A DNA stretch of 64,000 nucleotides, taken from the NCBI RefSeq assembly GCF_012396125.1, contig NZ_JAAXOX010000003.1, forward strand, positions 372,001-436,000, read 5' to 3'. The stretch is from Cellulomonas denverensis. GTDB lineage: Bacteria > Actinomycetota > Actinomycetes > Actinomycetales > Cellulomonadaceae. A program made the translations under genes and the position numbers. The notes under the pieces are model-generated. The model was not told where the DNA came from. It did not search any database and worked only from the letters and a program-made list of their open reading frames with translations. Below are positions 36,253 to 43,268 of this stretch, piece by piece; positions within the stretch are counted from its first letter, which is position 1; each line of letters begins with the position of its first letter.

Positions 36253-36367
36253 CGACGGAGGCGATCCGTCGGCGGGGCGGTGGGGGAGGGCGACCGGGCC
36301 GGACCGGTGGGGCCGGGCGGGGGTCGGCGGCGGCGCGCGACCGCGGTTTGCGGGTCGGTGTCGCGCG
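36253..36367 (-). promoter_or_regulatory. Hairpins in the ssuB leader (putative attenuator)
   Basis: Two stems lie between the leader ORF stop and ssuB. The first, CGCGCGAC/GTCGCGCG (36334-36341 with 36360-36367), starts 12 nt after the leader stop. The second, CGACGGA/TCCGTCG (36253-36259 with 36265-36271), has a 5-nt loop and ends 21 nt before the ssuB ATG. Several GC-rich alternatives exist between them. The arrangement fits attenuation coupled to leader translation, but which pairings form is not known. Confidence 0.5.
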
Positions 36368-36379
36368 GAGGTCAGTGCC

Positions 36380-36451
36380 TCAGGCGCAGCGCGGACACGG
36401 GCGACATGCCGTGCGCGGACAGCGACAGGGGAGCACGGTGCGCATTCGCAC
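36380..36451 (-). CDS. Cysteine-rich leader peptide upstream of ssuB
   Basis: A short ORF of 23 codons from GTG 36451, or 21 from the in-frame ATG 36445. Counting from the ATG, Cys falls at positions 7, 9, 14, 17 and 20 of 21, and the rest is mostly Arg and Pro. GGGGAGG lies 5 nt before the GTG, a good ribosome-binding site. A promoter-like pair sits about 56 nt upstream of the start. Poly-Cys leader ORFs are known to act as cysteine-responsive attenuators in mycobacteria. Here the downstream operon encodes sulfur import and MetY. Its sequence does not match the common Streptomyces leader form ending VSSALC. Confidence 0.72.
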   Translation of the reverse strand: MRMRTVLPCRCPRTACRPCPRCA

Positions 36452-36513
36452 GTCAGCCTCCCCGTGGTCGTCTTGCCCAGTGAGACGTGTCGTTCACGCC
36501 TCGGGATGTGCCG

Positions 36514-36543
36514 ACCCTAGCCGCGGCGTGGAAGGGCGCACAA
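36514..36543 (-). promoter_or_regulatory. Promoter of the ssu-acs-metY operon
   Basis: On the minus strand TTGTGC (36543-36538) and TAGGGT (36519-36514) are separated by 18 bp. The predicted start near 36507 gives a leader of about 275 nt before ssuB, long enough to hold the Cys-rich ORF and hairpins. Confidence 0.55.
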
Positions 36544-36564
36544 GACGCGCCACTGAGTGTCTTG
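36541..36564. promoter_or_regulatory. Inverted repeat overlapping the ssu -35 element
   Basis: CAAGAC (36541-36546) and GTCTTG (36559-36564) form a perfect 6-bp inverted repeat with a 12-nt spacer; the first half-site overlaps the -35. A third copy, GTCTTG at 36470-36475, lies just inside the transcript and is followed by CAGTGAGAC. The layout fits a repressor site with an auxiliary half-site; the regulator is unknown. Confidence 0.4.
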
Positions 36565-36585
36565 CCAGGTGGACGGTTCGGCCTG

Positions 36586-37638
36586 CTAGGAGTTCTGCCA
36601 GGTCATCCCGAGCGCACCCACCACCGGGGCCAGCTCCGCCGGGCCGCACTGCAGCACCATCGTGGTCACCGCCGTCGCCCGCCACCGCGCCGCCTGCGCT
36701 GCGAGGTCCGCCGCCGTCCCGGCCAGCGCCACGTCCAGCACCAGCTCGGTCGGCACCGCCGCCGCGGCCCGGGCCCGGTCGCCGGCCGCCCAGTGCGCCT
36801 GGATCTCGGCACAGGCCTCGGCGTAGCCCAGCCGGGCGAGTGCGTTCGCGTGGTAGTTGGCGCCCTTCGCGCCCATCCCGCCGGCGTAGAGCGCCACGAA
36901 GGGCCGGATCCGGTCCGCCGCCGACTCGACATCCGTGCCGAGCGCCACCGGCACCGTCGCCGACACCTCGAACTCCTCGACCGGGCGGGTCCCGGCGGCG
37001 CGCCGGGCGAAGCCGTCGGCCAGCAGCTGCCGGAAGTCGTCGTCCAGCCGGGGGGTGTAGAACAGCGGCAGCCAGCCGTCGGCGATCTCCGCGGTGAGGG
37101 CGATGTTCTTCGGTCCCTCGGCGGCCAGGTGGATCGGCAGATCGGCCCGCAGCGGGTGCACGGTCGAGCGCAGCGCCTTGCCCAGCCCCATCCCGTCACC
37201 CTCGGGCAGCGGGAGCCGGTAGAAGTCACCGTCTGCCCGGACCGGTCCCTCGCGGCGCAACACGTCGCGCACCACGGCCACGAACTCCCGGGTGCGGGCC
37301 AGCGGTCGGGGGTAGGGGATGCCGTACCAACCCTCCACCACCTGCGGTCCGGAGACCCCCAGGCCCAGGGTGAACCGGCCGCCGGACAGGTGATCCAGGG
37401 TGAGCGCCGCCATCGCGGTCGCGGTGGGTGTCCGGGCGGCGATCTGCGCCACCGCGGTGCCGAGCCGGACCCGTTCGGTCCTCGCGCCCCACCAGGCCAG
37501 CGGGGTGAAGGCGTCCGAGCCGTAGGCCTCCGCGGTCCAGACCGAGTCGACGCCGAGCCGGTCGCAGTCGCGCACCGCCTCCGCGGCGCCGGGCGGGGGA
37601 CCCGCCGACCAGTACCCGGTGTGGAACCCGATCCGCAT
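36586..37638 (-). CDS. Luciferase-like (LLM) F420- or FMN-dependent oxidoreductase
   Basis: 350 residues forming the bacterial luciferase TIM barrel. Recognisable parts are MRIGFHTGYWSAGPP at the start, SVWTAEAYGSDAF near 33, LGTAVAQIAARTPTATAM near 58 and GRFTLGLGVSGPQVVEGWYG near 86. This form belongs mostly to F420-dependent actinobacterial enzymes. SsuD-type sulfonate monooxygenases share the fold, so a role beside the ssu genes is conceivable, but its similarity is to the F420 group and it ends before the ssu promoter. ATG 37638 follows GGGAG; the in-frame ATG at 37668 lacks a ribosome-binding site. Confidence 0.85.
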   Translation of the reverse strand: MRIGFHTGYWSAGPPPGAAEAVRDCDRLGVDSVWTAEAYGSDAFTPLAWWGARTERVRLGTAVAQIAARTPTATAMAALTLDHLSGGRFTLGLGVSGPQVVEGWYGIPYPRPLARTREFVAVVRDVLRREGPVRADGDFYRLPLPEGDGMGLGKALRSTVHPLRADLPIHLAAEGPKNIALTAEIADGWLPLFYTPRLDDDFRQLLADGFARRAAGTRPVEEFEVSATVPVALGTDVESAADRIRPFVALYAGGMGAKGANYHANALARLGYAEACAEIQAHWAAGDRARAAAAVPTELVLDVALAGTAADLAAQAARWRATAVTTMVLQCGPAELAPVVGALGMTWQNS

Positions 37639-37679
37639 GCCCGCTCCCGTCGTCGTCGACGGCGCCATGCTGCCGGTTC

Positions 37680-38648
37680 TCAGTCCTCCGGGCTACCCGA
37701 CTCCCGTGCCCGTTGCGCCAGCGTGGCCAGCAGGGCGGCACCGGTGGCGGCATCCGGCACGGTGACCACCAGGTCGCGGTCGCCGGTGCGGTGCACCCGG
37801 ATGCCCTCCCCGTTGCGCATCACCCAGCCCAGCTGGCCCTGCCGGCCGACCCGGATGCCCCAGCCGCCGAACTCCCGCAGTGCGTTCACCTGCTGCACCT
37901 CGACCCCGGTGATCTCCGTCACCGGGACGGTCAGCCGCGGCCGGCCCGCCGCCGACCGCAGGTGCAGGCCCGTGGCGTCCACGGTCACCTGGATCACGGT
38001 CATGCCGACCAGCAGCACGGCGAGCACTGCCGCGATCAGCAGCATCGCCGGGAACTGCAGCACGATCGCCAGCACCACGATCAGCACGGTCATCCAGCCG
38101 CCGAGCTGCTGCCCGATCCGGCTGGTCACCTGCTGGCGCCACACCGCGCGCTCGTTCTCGCCCAGCGCCAGCCGTGGTCCGGTCACCTTCCCGTGTGCGG
38201 GCTGCGCCGGGTCGCCGGGCACCGCCCACGCCGCCAGTGCCCCCAGCCCCAGCCCGATCAGCCCGGCGATCACCACCACGCTGTTGACCGACCCCATCTC
38301 CTGGGCGTCGGCCAGGCCACGTCCGGCGTTCAGGAAGCCCAGCAGCAGGGCCGCGCCGAAGCCGCTCATCCCGACCGCGACCCCCACCCCGATCCGGCGG
38401 GTGGAGGACGACAGCCCGAGCATGAGCGCCACCAGCCACGCCGAGATCGCCACCGCCGTGAACACACCGAGCATCAGCGCGATGAACCCGCCCAGCGATC
38501 CGAACCGGTCCGGCCCGTCGGCGGAGAAGTGGGTGGCGATCGGGTCGGGCAGCTGGTCGCGCCAGGACCAGGCGATCAGCCCGGCGGCGCCGAGGATCAC
38601 CAGGGAGGGCAGCAGTCCGATCAGGGTGGTGGACCGGCGGTGTCTCAT
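37680..38648 (-). CDS. DUF1648 membrane protein
   Basis: 322 residues with about six hydrophobic segments. The N-terminal DUF1648 motif LPDPIATHFSADGPDRFGS near residue 34 follows the first membrane segment. The C-terminal ~100 residues, containing the WGIRVGR and RNGEGIRVHRTGD stretches, resemble a PH-like soluble domain. Related proteins are found beside YtrA-type regulators and may sense or protect against envelope stress, but no activity is established. ATG 38648 overlaps the regulator stop (ATGA), so translation is coupled. Confidence 0.85.
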   Translation of the reverse strand: MRHRRSTTLIGLLPSLVILGAAGLIAWSWRDQLPDPIATHFSADGPDRFGSLGGFIALMLGVFTAVAISAWLVALMLGLSSSTRRIGVGVAVGMSGFGAALLLGFLNAGRGLADAQEMGSVNSVVVIAGLIGLGLGALAAWAVPGDPAQPAHGKVTGPRLALGENERAVWRQQVTSRIGQQLGGWMTVLIVVLAIVLQFPAMLLIAAVLAVLLVGMTVIQVTVDATGLHLRSAAGRPRLTVPVTEITGVEVQQVNALREFGGWGIRVGRQGQLGWVMRNGEGIRVHRTGDRDLVVTVPDAATGAALLATLAQRARESGSPED

Positions 38649-39013
38649 CGAGCGTCCTTCCTGGCCAGTGCGTCGCGCACCAGTCCGAGTGTGGTCCCGG
38701 GCGCGAGCCCCAGGTCGCCGGCCGCGTCGGCCACCGCGTCCAGCGCCTGCTGCAGGGCGGTGAAGTCCTGGTCGCTGTGCGCGGAGACCACCGCACCCCG
38801 GCCGCGGCGCAGTTCGATCAGGCCCTCGTCGCGCAGGTCCTGGTAGGCGTGCAGCACGGTGTGCAGGTTGATCTCCAGCGAGGCCGCCAGTTCCCGGGCG
38901 GCCGGCAGCCGGGTGCCCGGGGTCAGCTCGCCGCGGATCACCGCCGCCCGCACCTGCCCGGCGAGCTGCGCGAACAGCGGCTCGTCGAGCGTGGGATCGA
39001 TCCGGAACAGCAT
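38645..39013 (-). CDS. GntR-family regulator, YtrA subfamily
   Basis: 122 residues: a GntR winged helix (about 10-75, including [18 protein letters not shown] and [15 protein letters not shown]) with a short YtrA-type C-terminal dimerisation helix instead of a large ligand domain. YtrA regulators usually repress their own operon, which codes for membrane proteins. Start ATG 39013 gives the family opening [13 protein letters not shown]; an earlier in-frame start at 39040 would run through the operator. The inverted repeat at 39024-39043 immediately upstream is the probable autorepression site. Confidence 0.88.
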   Translation of the reverse strand: MLFRIDPTLDEPLFAQLAGQVRAAVIRGELTPGTRLPAARELAASLEINLHTVLHAYQDLRDEGLIELRRGRGAVVSAHSDQDFTALQQALDAVADAAGDLGLAPGTTLGLVRDALARKDAR

Positions 39014-39023
39014 GGGCCGAGTG

Positions 39024-39043
39024 TAGTTGTTCGACTGCAACTA
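39024..39043. promoter_or_regulatory. Probable YtrA-type operator
   Basis: TAGTTG (39024-39029) and CAACTA (39038-39043) form a perfect inverted repeat with an 8-nt spacer, 10 bp upstream of the GntR start and 32 bp upstream of mgsA. YtrA operators are AT-rich palindromes in this position. Confidence 0.55.
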
Positions 39044-39075
39044 GAACAAACGCCGGACGACCGTACGCTGTGCCC

Positions 39076-39528
39076 ATGCCGGGAGTCGCGCACCACATCG
39101 CCCTCGTCGCCCACGACAACAAGAAGGCCGAGCTGCTGCGCTGGGCCGAGTTCAACCGCGGCACGCTGTCGCGGCACCACCTCTACGCCACCGGCACCAC
39201 CGGGACGATGCTGGAATACGAACTCGGCCTGCCGGTGACCCGGCTGCTGTCCGGCCCGGTCGGCGGCGACCAGCAGATCGGCGCCAAGATCGCCGAGGGC
39301 ATCATCGACATGCTGGTGTTCTTCTGGGATCCGCTGGAGCCGCAGCCGCACGACCCCGACGTCAAGGCACTGCTGCGGATCGGCGCGGTCTGGAACGTCC
39401 CGATGGCCAGCAACCGGGCCACCGCGGACATGCTGATCTCCTCGCCGCTGCTCGGCGAGCCGTGGAGCGGCCGGCCCGAGATCGGTGCCCGGGGCTGGTC
39501 CGACGGCGCGGCGAGCTCCGCGGAGTAA
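39076..39528 (+). CDS. mgsA: Methylglyoxal synthase
   Basis: 150 residues. It opens [18 protein letters not shown] and contains [14 protein letters not shown] near 37, [16 protein letters not shown] near 62 and [20 protein letters not shown] near 80, which together hold the phosphate-binding residues and catalytic Asp. It converts dihydroxyacetone phosphate to methylglyoxal and phosphate, a bypass under phosphate limitation. ATG 39076 was chosen over the in-frame GTG at 39070. A TACGCT hexamer at 39064-39069 ends 6 nt before the ATG, so the transcript may be leaderless. The last ~15 residues are low-complexity. Confidence 0.94.
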   Translation: MPGVAHHIALVAHDNKKAELLRWAEFNRGTLSRHHLYATGTTGTMLEYELGLPVTRLLSGPVGGDQQIGAKIAEGIIDMLVFFWDPLEPQPHDPDVKALLRIGAVWNVPMASNRATADMLISSPLLGEPWSGRPEIGARGWSDGAASSAE

Positions 39529-39537
39529 CCCCGGGCG

Positions 39538-40128
39538 TCAGATGTAGATCGCCGGGTCGTCGACCTCGGGCTCCGGGGGAGCGGCGGCCGGCTTGCGGCG
39601 GATCTTCGCCGGGACGCCGACCGCGACCTCGCCCGGCGGCACGTCCTTGAGCACCACCGCGTTGGCACCGATCTGCGCGTCGTCGCCGATCCACACCGCG
39701 CCGAGCACCTTCGCCCCGCTGCCGACCACCACCCGGTCGCCGACCGTGGGGTGCCGCTTGCCTTTGCGCATCGACTTGCCGCCCAGGGTCGCGCCGTGGA
39801 ACAGCACCACGTCGTCGCCGACCACCGCGGTCTCGCCGATCACCACGCCCATCCCGTGATCGATGAACAGCCGCCGCCCGATGGTGGCGCCGGGGTGGAT
39901 CTCCACCCCGGTCACCGCCCGGGAGACGTGCGCCAGGAGCCGGGCCGGCAGGCGCAGGCCCGGCTCCCGCCACATCCGGTGTGCCAGCCGGTGCGCCCAC
40001 ACTGCGTGCAGGCCGGGGTACACCAGGGCGACCTCGACCAGCGACCGGGCCGCGGGGTCCCGGCGGCGGGCGGTCTCCAGGTCCTCACGCAGGGTGCGTG
40101 CGAACCGGCGCAGCGGGGTCGAGGTCAT
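39538..40128 (-). CDS. cysE: Serine O-acetyltransferase
   Basis: 196 residues, the short form. An N-terminal helical part (about 1-70, [12 protein letters not shown]) is followed by a left-handed beta-helix: [26 protein letters not shown] near 75 with the catalytic His/Asp region, then [29 protein letters not shown] and [13 protein letters not shown]. It makes O-acetylserine from serine and acetyl-CoA for CysK. It starts 6 bp after cysK ends and is read from the same transcript. The tail is Pro/Glu/Asp-rich and ends in IYI; an Ile C-terminus is what CysE uses to dock in the CysK active site. Confidence 0.95.
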   Translation of the reverse strand: MTSTPLRRFARTLREDLETARRRDPAARSLVEVALVYPGLHAVWAHRLAHRMWREPGLRLPARLLAHVSRAVTGVEIHPGATIGRRLFIDHGMGVVIGETAVVGDDVVLFHGATLGGKSMRKGKRHPTVGDRVVVGSGAKVLGAVWIGDDAQIGANAVVLKDVPPGEVAVGVPAKIRRKPAAAPPEPEVDDPAIYI

Positions 40129-40134
40129 CGCGGG

Positions 40135-41070
40135 TCAGTCCAGGAGGTCGGCGTAGAGGATGGTGGACAGGTAACGCTCGCCGAAGGACGGGATGATCGC
40201 GACGATCAGCTTCCCGGCGTTCTCCGGCCGCTTGGCCAGCTCGATCGCGGCGTGCAGCGCGGCACCGGAGGAGATCCCGACCAGCAGGCCCTCGTCGGTG
40301 GCGGCCTGGCGGGCGACCTTCACCGCGGTGTCGGCGTCCACGTCGATGATCTCGTCGTAGATCGAGGTGTCCAGGATCTCCGGCACGAAGTTCGCTCCGA
40401 TGCCCTGGATCTTGTGCGGGCCGGGCTGGCCGCCGTTCAGGATCGGCGACTCGGCCGGCTCCACCCCGACGATCTGCACCGAGGGCTTGCGCTCCTTGAG
40501 CACCTGGCCCACGCCGGTGATCGTGCCGCCGGTGCCGATCCCGGCCACCACGATGTCCACCGCGCCGTCGGTGTCGTTCCAGATCTCCTCGGCGGTGGTG
40601 CGGCGGTGGATCGCGGGGTTGGCCTCGTTGGCGAACTGCCGGGCCAGGATCGCGCCCGGGCGCTGCTCGACGATCTCGTTCGCCTTGTTCACCGCGCCCT
40701 TCATCCCCTCGGCGGCCGGGGTGAGGATCAGCTCCGCGCCGAATGCCCGCAGCAGCGCCCGGCGCTCCTTGGACATCGACTCCGGCATGGTCAGCACCAC
40801 GTCGTAGCCGCGGGCGGCGCCGACGAACGCCAGCGCGATGCCGGTGTTGCCGCTGGTCGCCTCGACGATCGTGCCGCCCGGCTTGAGCTCCCCGGACGCC
40901 TCGGCGGCGTCCACGATCGCCACCCCGATCCGGTCCTTCACCGAGTTCGCCGGGTTGTAGAACTCCAGCTTGCCGACCACCGTGGCGCCCAGGCCCTCGG
41001 TGAGCTTGTTGATCCGGACCAGCGGGGTGTTGCCGATCAGCTGGGTCGCGTCGTCGTAGATCCGTGCCAT
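40135..41070 (-). CDS. cysK: Cysteine synthase A (O-acetylserine sulfhydrylase)
   Basis: 311 residues. [16 protein letters not shown] at the start, [16 protein letters not shown] near 40 with the PLP lysine, [15 protein letters not shown] near 68, and [15 protein letters not shown] near 175. It forms cysteine and acetate from O-acetylserine and sulfide. cysE follows 6 bp downstream, so the operon makes substrate and product enzymes together. A 19-codon leader ORF with two Cys codons and a long inverted repeat lie between the promoter and cysK, which suggests feedback by cysteine supply. Confidence 0.96.
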   Translation of the reverse strand: MARIYDDATQLIGNTPLVRINKLTEGLGATVVGKLEFYNPANSVKDRIGVAIVDAAEASGELKPGGTIVEATSGNTGIALAFVGAARGYDVVLTMPESMSKERRALLRAFGAELILTPAAEGMKGAVNKANEIVEQRPGAILARQFANEANPAIHRRTTAEEIWNDTDGAVDIVVAGIGTGGTITGVGQVLKERKPSVQIVGVEPAESPILNGGQPGPHKIQGIGANFVPEILDTSIYDEIIDVDADTAVKVARQAATDEGLLVGISSGAALHAAIELAKRPENAGKLIVAIIPSFGERYLSTILYADLLD

Positions 41071-41116
41071 GTCACTGCCGTCCTGTCTGCCGATGAGGGA
41101 TGTGCGGAACGGGGCG

Positions 41117-41175
41117 AGCGCTGGCCCGGGCCGTCGGGATCCCACCGCGGGACCCCGGGCAGGACGGCCAGCGCT
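41117..41175 (-). promoter_or_regulatory. Alternative hairpins downstream of the cysK leader ORF (putative attenuator)
   Basis: AGCGCTGGCC and its perfect complement (41166-41175 with 41117-41126) enclose 39 nt. The stem begins at the base right after the leader stop codon. A second pairing, GGCCGTC with GACGGCC (41163-41169 with 41129-41135), uses the same GGCC, so the two stems are mutually exclusive. A ribosome on the final Cys codons would cover the proximal arm. Confidence 0.6.
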
Positions 41176-41235
41176 CTACCGACAGCGACAGGCCGGGGCG
41201 GCGGGGATCGGGGCGAGGGTGCGCGGGGTGGTCAT
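41176..41235 (-). CDS. Cysteine-containing leader peptide upstream of cysK
   Basis: A 19-codon ORF, MTTPRTLAPIPAAPACRCR, from ATG 41235 to TAG 41176-41178. GGAGGGA ends 7 nt before the ATG, one of the best ribosome-binding sites in the window. Two of the last four codons are Cys (TGT), and TGTCGCTGTC is shared exactly with the ssu leader ORF. A promoter-like pair lies about 45 nt upstream of the start. The stop codon abuts a long inverted repeat. Together these features fit a translated attenuator that reads Cys-tRNA supply. The peptide itself has no obvious function. Confidence 0.7.
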   Translation of the reverse strand: MTTPRTLAPIPAAPACRCR

Positions 41236-41286
41236 GGTGCGCTCCCTCCGTGCGGTCCCAGGTCATCGGCCGGATCGGCCGAGATG

Positions 41287-41316
41287 ACGGTAGCCGTAAC
41301 AGCTGTGCGGCGACAA
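41287..41316 (-). promoter_or_regulatory. Promoter of cysK-cysE
   Basis: On the minus strand TTGTCG (41316-41311) and TACCGT (41292-41287) are 18 bp apart. The predicted start near 41280 gives a leader of about 210 nt to cysK that contains the short Cys ORF. Confidence 0.5.
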
Positions 41317-41418
41317 ACATGCCCGCCCATCGTCCCGTGCCTGTCACGGCACCCACGGTGGCCCAGCCCGGACCCGGTCGCCACCCGGTGACCAGGGATG
41401 TCGTGCCAGGATCGCCCC

Positions 41419-42354
41419 ATGGCCGACGACCTCGACGTGCTCGGACCCGACTGGCGGCGCCGGACGCTCCCGCTGCGCCCCGACCTGCCCGGCCGCCCGG
41501 ACCCGGTCGCCACCCTGGTGCACCGCGCCGACGCAGGGACCGACCCGGACCGCCCGGCGGTGCTCTACCTGCACGGGTTCGTCGACTACTTCTTCCACGA
41601 CCACGTCGGGGCGGCGCTGGCCGAGCGCGGGATCGACCTGTACGGCCTGGACCTGCGGGACTACGGGCGCTCGATCCGGCCCGGCCGCACCCCGAACACC
41701 GTCCGCTCGCTCGGGGTCTACGCCGAGGAGGTGGACACCGCCATCCACCTGTTGCGCCGGCGGCACCGCCGGGTGGTGCTGCTCGGGCACTCCACCGGTG
41801 GGCTGATCGCCGCCCTGTGGGCCGACGCCCGCCACGGCACCGGCCTGATCGACGCCCTGGTGCTGAACAGCCCCTGGCTCGACCTGCGCGGCACCCGGCT
41901 GGAGCGCACCGTGCTGACCGGCGTGATCGACGTGCTCGGGCTGGTGGCCCCCGATCTGCCGCTGCGCCGCCTGGCACCGCACTACGGCGAGGCGGCGCAT
42001 GCCGAGTGGGGCTACGACCTGGCCTGGAAGCCGCACACCGACTTCCCGGCGCGCGCGTCCTTCATCCGGGCGGTACGCCGCGGACAGTCGGCCGTCCGGC
42101 GCGGGCTGGCGATCGACGTGCCGGTGCTGGTGCTCACGTCGGACACCACCGGCCCGGACGACCGCTGGCACGAGCACCTGCTGACCACCGACTCGGTGCT
42201 GGACGTCGCCGACATGTGGCGGCTGGCGCCGAACCTGGGCGAGGACGTCACGGTCGAGGTGATCGAGGGCGGTGCGCACGACCTGGCGCTGTCGCCCGAA
42301 CCCGCCCGCAGCGCGTACCTGACCGCGGTCGCGGAGTGGGCCGAGCGGAGCTGA
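41419..42354 (+). CDS. Alpha/beta hydrolase (lysophospholipase-like, Hydrolase_4)
   Basis: 311 residues. The oxyanion region is VLYLHGFVDYFF near residue 54, the nucleophile elbow is LLGHSTGG near 128, and the catalytic His is in GGAHDLALS near 285. It belongs to the monoglyceride lipase/lysophospholipase-like group with a cap region (about 160-225). The natural ester is unknown; there is no signal peptide. ATG 41419 has CAGGA upstream; an earlier in-frame start at 41398 adds only unconserved residues. Confidence 0.88.
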   Translation: MADDLDVLGPDWRRRTLPLRPDLPGRPDPVATLVHRADAGTDPDRPAVLYLHGFVDYFFHDHVGAALAERGIDLYGLDLRDYGRSIRPGRTPNTVRSLGVYAEEVDTAIHLLRRRHRRVVLLGHSTGGLIAALWADARHGTGLIDALVLNSPWLDLRGTRLERTVLTGVIDVLGLVAPDLPLRRLAPHYGEAAHAEWGYDLAWKPHTDFPARASFIRAVRRGQSAVRRGLAIDVPVLVLTSDTTGPDDRWHEHLLTTDSVLDVADMWRLAPNLGEDVTVEVIEGGAHDLALSPEPARSAYLTAVAEWAERS

Positions 42355-42366
42355 CCGCCCGGCAGC

Positions 42367-42984
42367 CTAGAGCTCCCGGATCACCCGCGCCGGGCTGCCC
42401 GCGGCGAACACCCCGGCCGGGATGTCCCGGGTCACCACCGACCCGGCGCCGATCACGCTGTTCGCTCCGATCGTCACCCCCGGGCACACCACCACGCTGC
42501 CGCCGAACCACACGTTGTCCTCCACCGTGATCGGCAGCGCCCGCTCCCAGCCCTGGCGCCGCAGCTCCGGCTCGGTCGGGTGGTTCGAGGTGTAGAACCG
42601 CGCCTCCGGCCCGACCAGCACATCCGCGCCGATCGTCACCCGGCCGCCGCCGATCACCATGAACCCGGTGTTGATGAAGCTGCGCTCGCCCACACTCAGG
42701 TGCGCGCCGTACTCCACGTAGAACGGCGGCCGGAAGTCGGCCCCCTCACCGAAGCCGCCCAGGGTCTCCCGCAGCAGCGCCAGCCCCGACTCGGGGTCCT
42801 CCCGGTACAGCTCCGCGATCCGCCGCGAGGCCTCGTGCCCGGCCGCGGTGATCGCGCCCAGCTCCGCGCTCAGCCGGTAGCGGTACCAGTCCCCGGCGAG
42901 CAGCTTGTCGTACTCGGAACGCGGGTCGTCGGGGTCGGGGGCGGCGGGGGAGTCGGCACGGGTCACCGGAGTCGCAGCAGTCAC
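42367..42984 (-). CDS. Sugar O-acetyltransferase (maltose acetyltransferase/LbH family)
   Basis: 205 residues. A Mac-type N-terminal domain (SEYDKLLAGDWYRYRLSAEL near 25) precedes a left-handed beta-helix with FYVEYGAHLSVGERSFIN, GPEARFYTSNHP near 135 (active-site His) and PGVTIGANSVIGAGSVVTRDIP. It transfers acetyl from acetyl-CoA to a sugar, typically maltose or glucose; the physiological role is unclear. GTG 42984 lies 8 nt after TAGGCT, suggesting a leaderless transcript. GTG 42966 is an in-frame alternative. Upstream is the repeat-rich spacer. Confidence 0.86.
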   Translation of the reverse strand: MTAATPVTRADSPAAPDPDDPRSEYDKLLAGDWYRYRLSAELGAITAAGHEASRRIAELYREDPESGLALLRETLGGFGEGADFRPPFYVEYGAHLSVGERSFINTGFMVIGGGRVTIGADVLVGPEARFYTSNHPTEPELRRQGWERALPITVEDNVWFGGSVVVCPGVTIGANSVIGAGSVVTRDIPAGVFAAGSPARVIREL

Positions 42985-42992
42985 GGTCGCCG

Positions 42993-42998
42993 AGCCTA
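42993..42998 (-). promoter_or_regulatory. -10 element of the acetyltransferase gene
   Basis: Minus-strand TAGGCT ends 8 nt before GTG 42984, which places the transcription start at or next to the start codon. Confidence 0.45.
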
Positions 42999-43060
42999 TG
43001 CCCGTGACCCGCGCCCGGTCCGGGACCGTCCACTGGCCCGCCCCGCCTGCCCGAGCCCTC

Positions 43061-43109
43061 CGTGCCACGCCCGTGCCACGCCCGTGCCCCCCGTGCCCCT
43101 GTCCGTGCC
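43061..43109. repeat. C-rich degenerate repeat, CGTGCC units
   Basis: CGTGCC recurs at 43061, 43072, 43083, 43092 and 43104 in C-rich sequence, with 9-12 bp spacing. The C-rich stretch continues to palindrome C. No gene is supported in 42999-43420. Confidence 0.6.
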
Positions 43110-43120
43110 CGCCCCGCCCC

Positions 43121-43184
43121 CGCCGAGGGCGCAGTTCCCGTCGGTCCCACGCCCGTGCGGCCACCGCGAACTGCGCCCTCGGCG
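43121..43184. repeat. Intergenic palindrome C (64 bp)
   Basis: CGCCGAGGGCGCAGTTC (43121-43137) and its perfect complement (43168-43184) form 17-bp arms around a 30-nt interior. It adjoins palindrome D with 4 bp between. Its arm sequence is unrelated to B/D but the size and setting are alike. Confidence 0.75.
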
Positions 43185-43188
43185 CGAC

Positions 43189-43245
43189 GAGTGCGAAGAA
43201 CGTGCGGGGATTCGGGCGGTTCGGGCGGCAGGTTCTCCGCATTCG
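43189..43245. repeat. Intergenic palindrome D (57 bp), second copy of the B-type element
   Basis: The arms around 43187-43205 and 43228-43246 pair at 16 of 19. Aligned in the same orientation with 27266-27322, 45 of 57 positions agree without gaps. It stands between palindrome C and a G-rich tandem array, upstream of the acetyltransferase gene and downstream of tRNA-Gly. Confidence 0.8.
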
Positions 43246-43268
43246 TGGAGCGCGGGCGGGTCGGCCGG

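Noticed and set aside
36232..36585. A SAM or other riboswitch in the ssu leader
   Set aside because: I looked for the conserved SAM-I/SAM-IV cores and saw none. The Cys-rich ORF with flanking hairpins explains the leader better.
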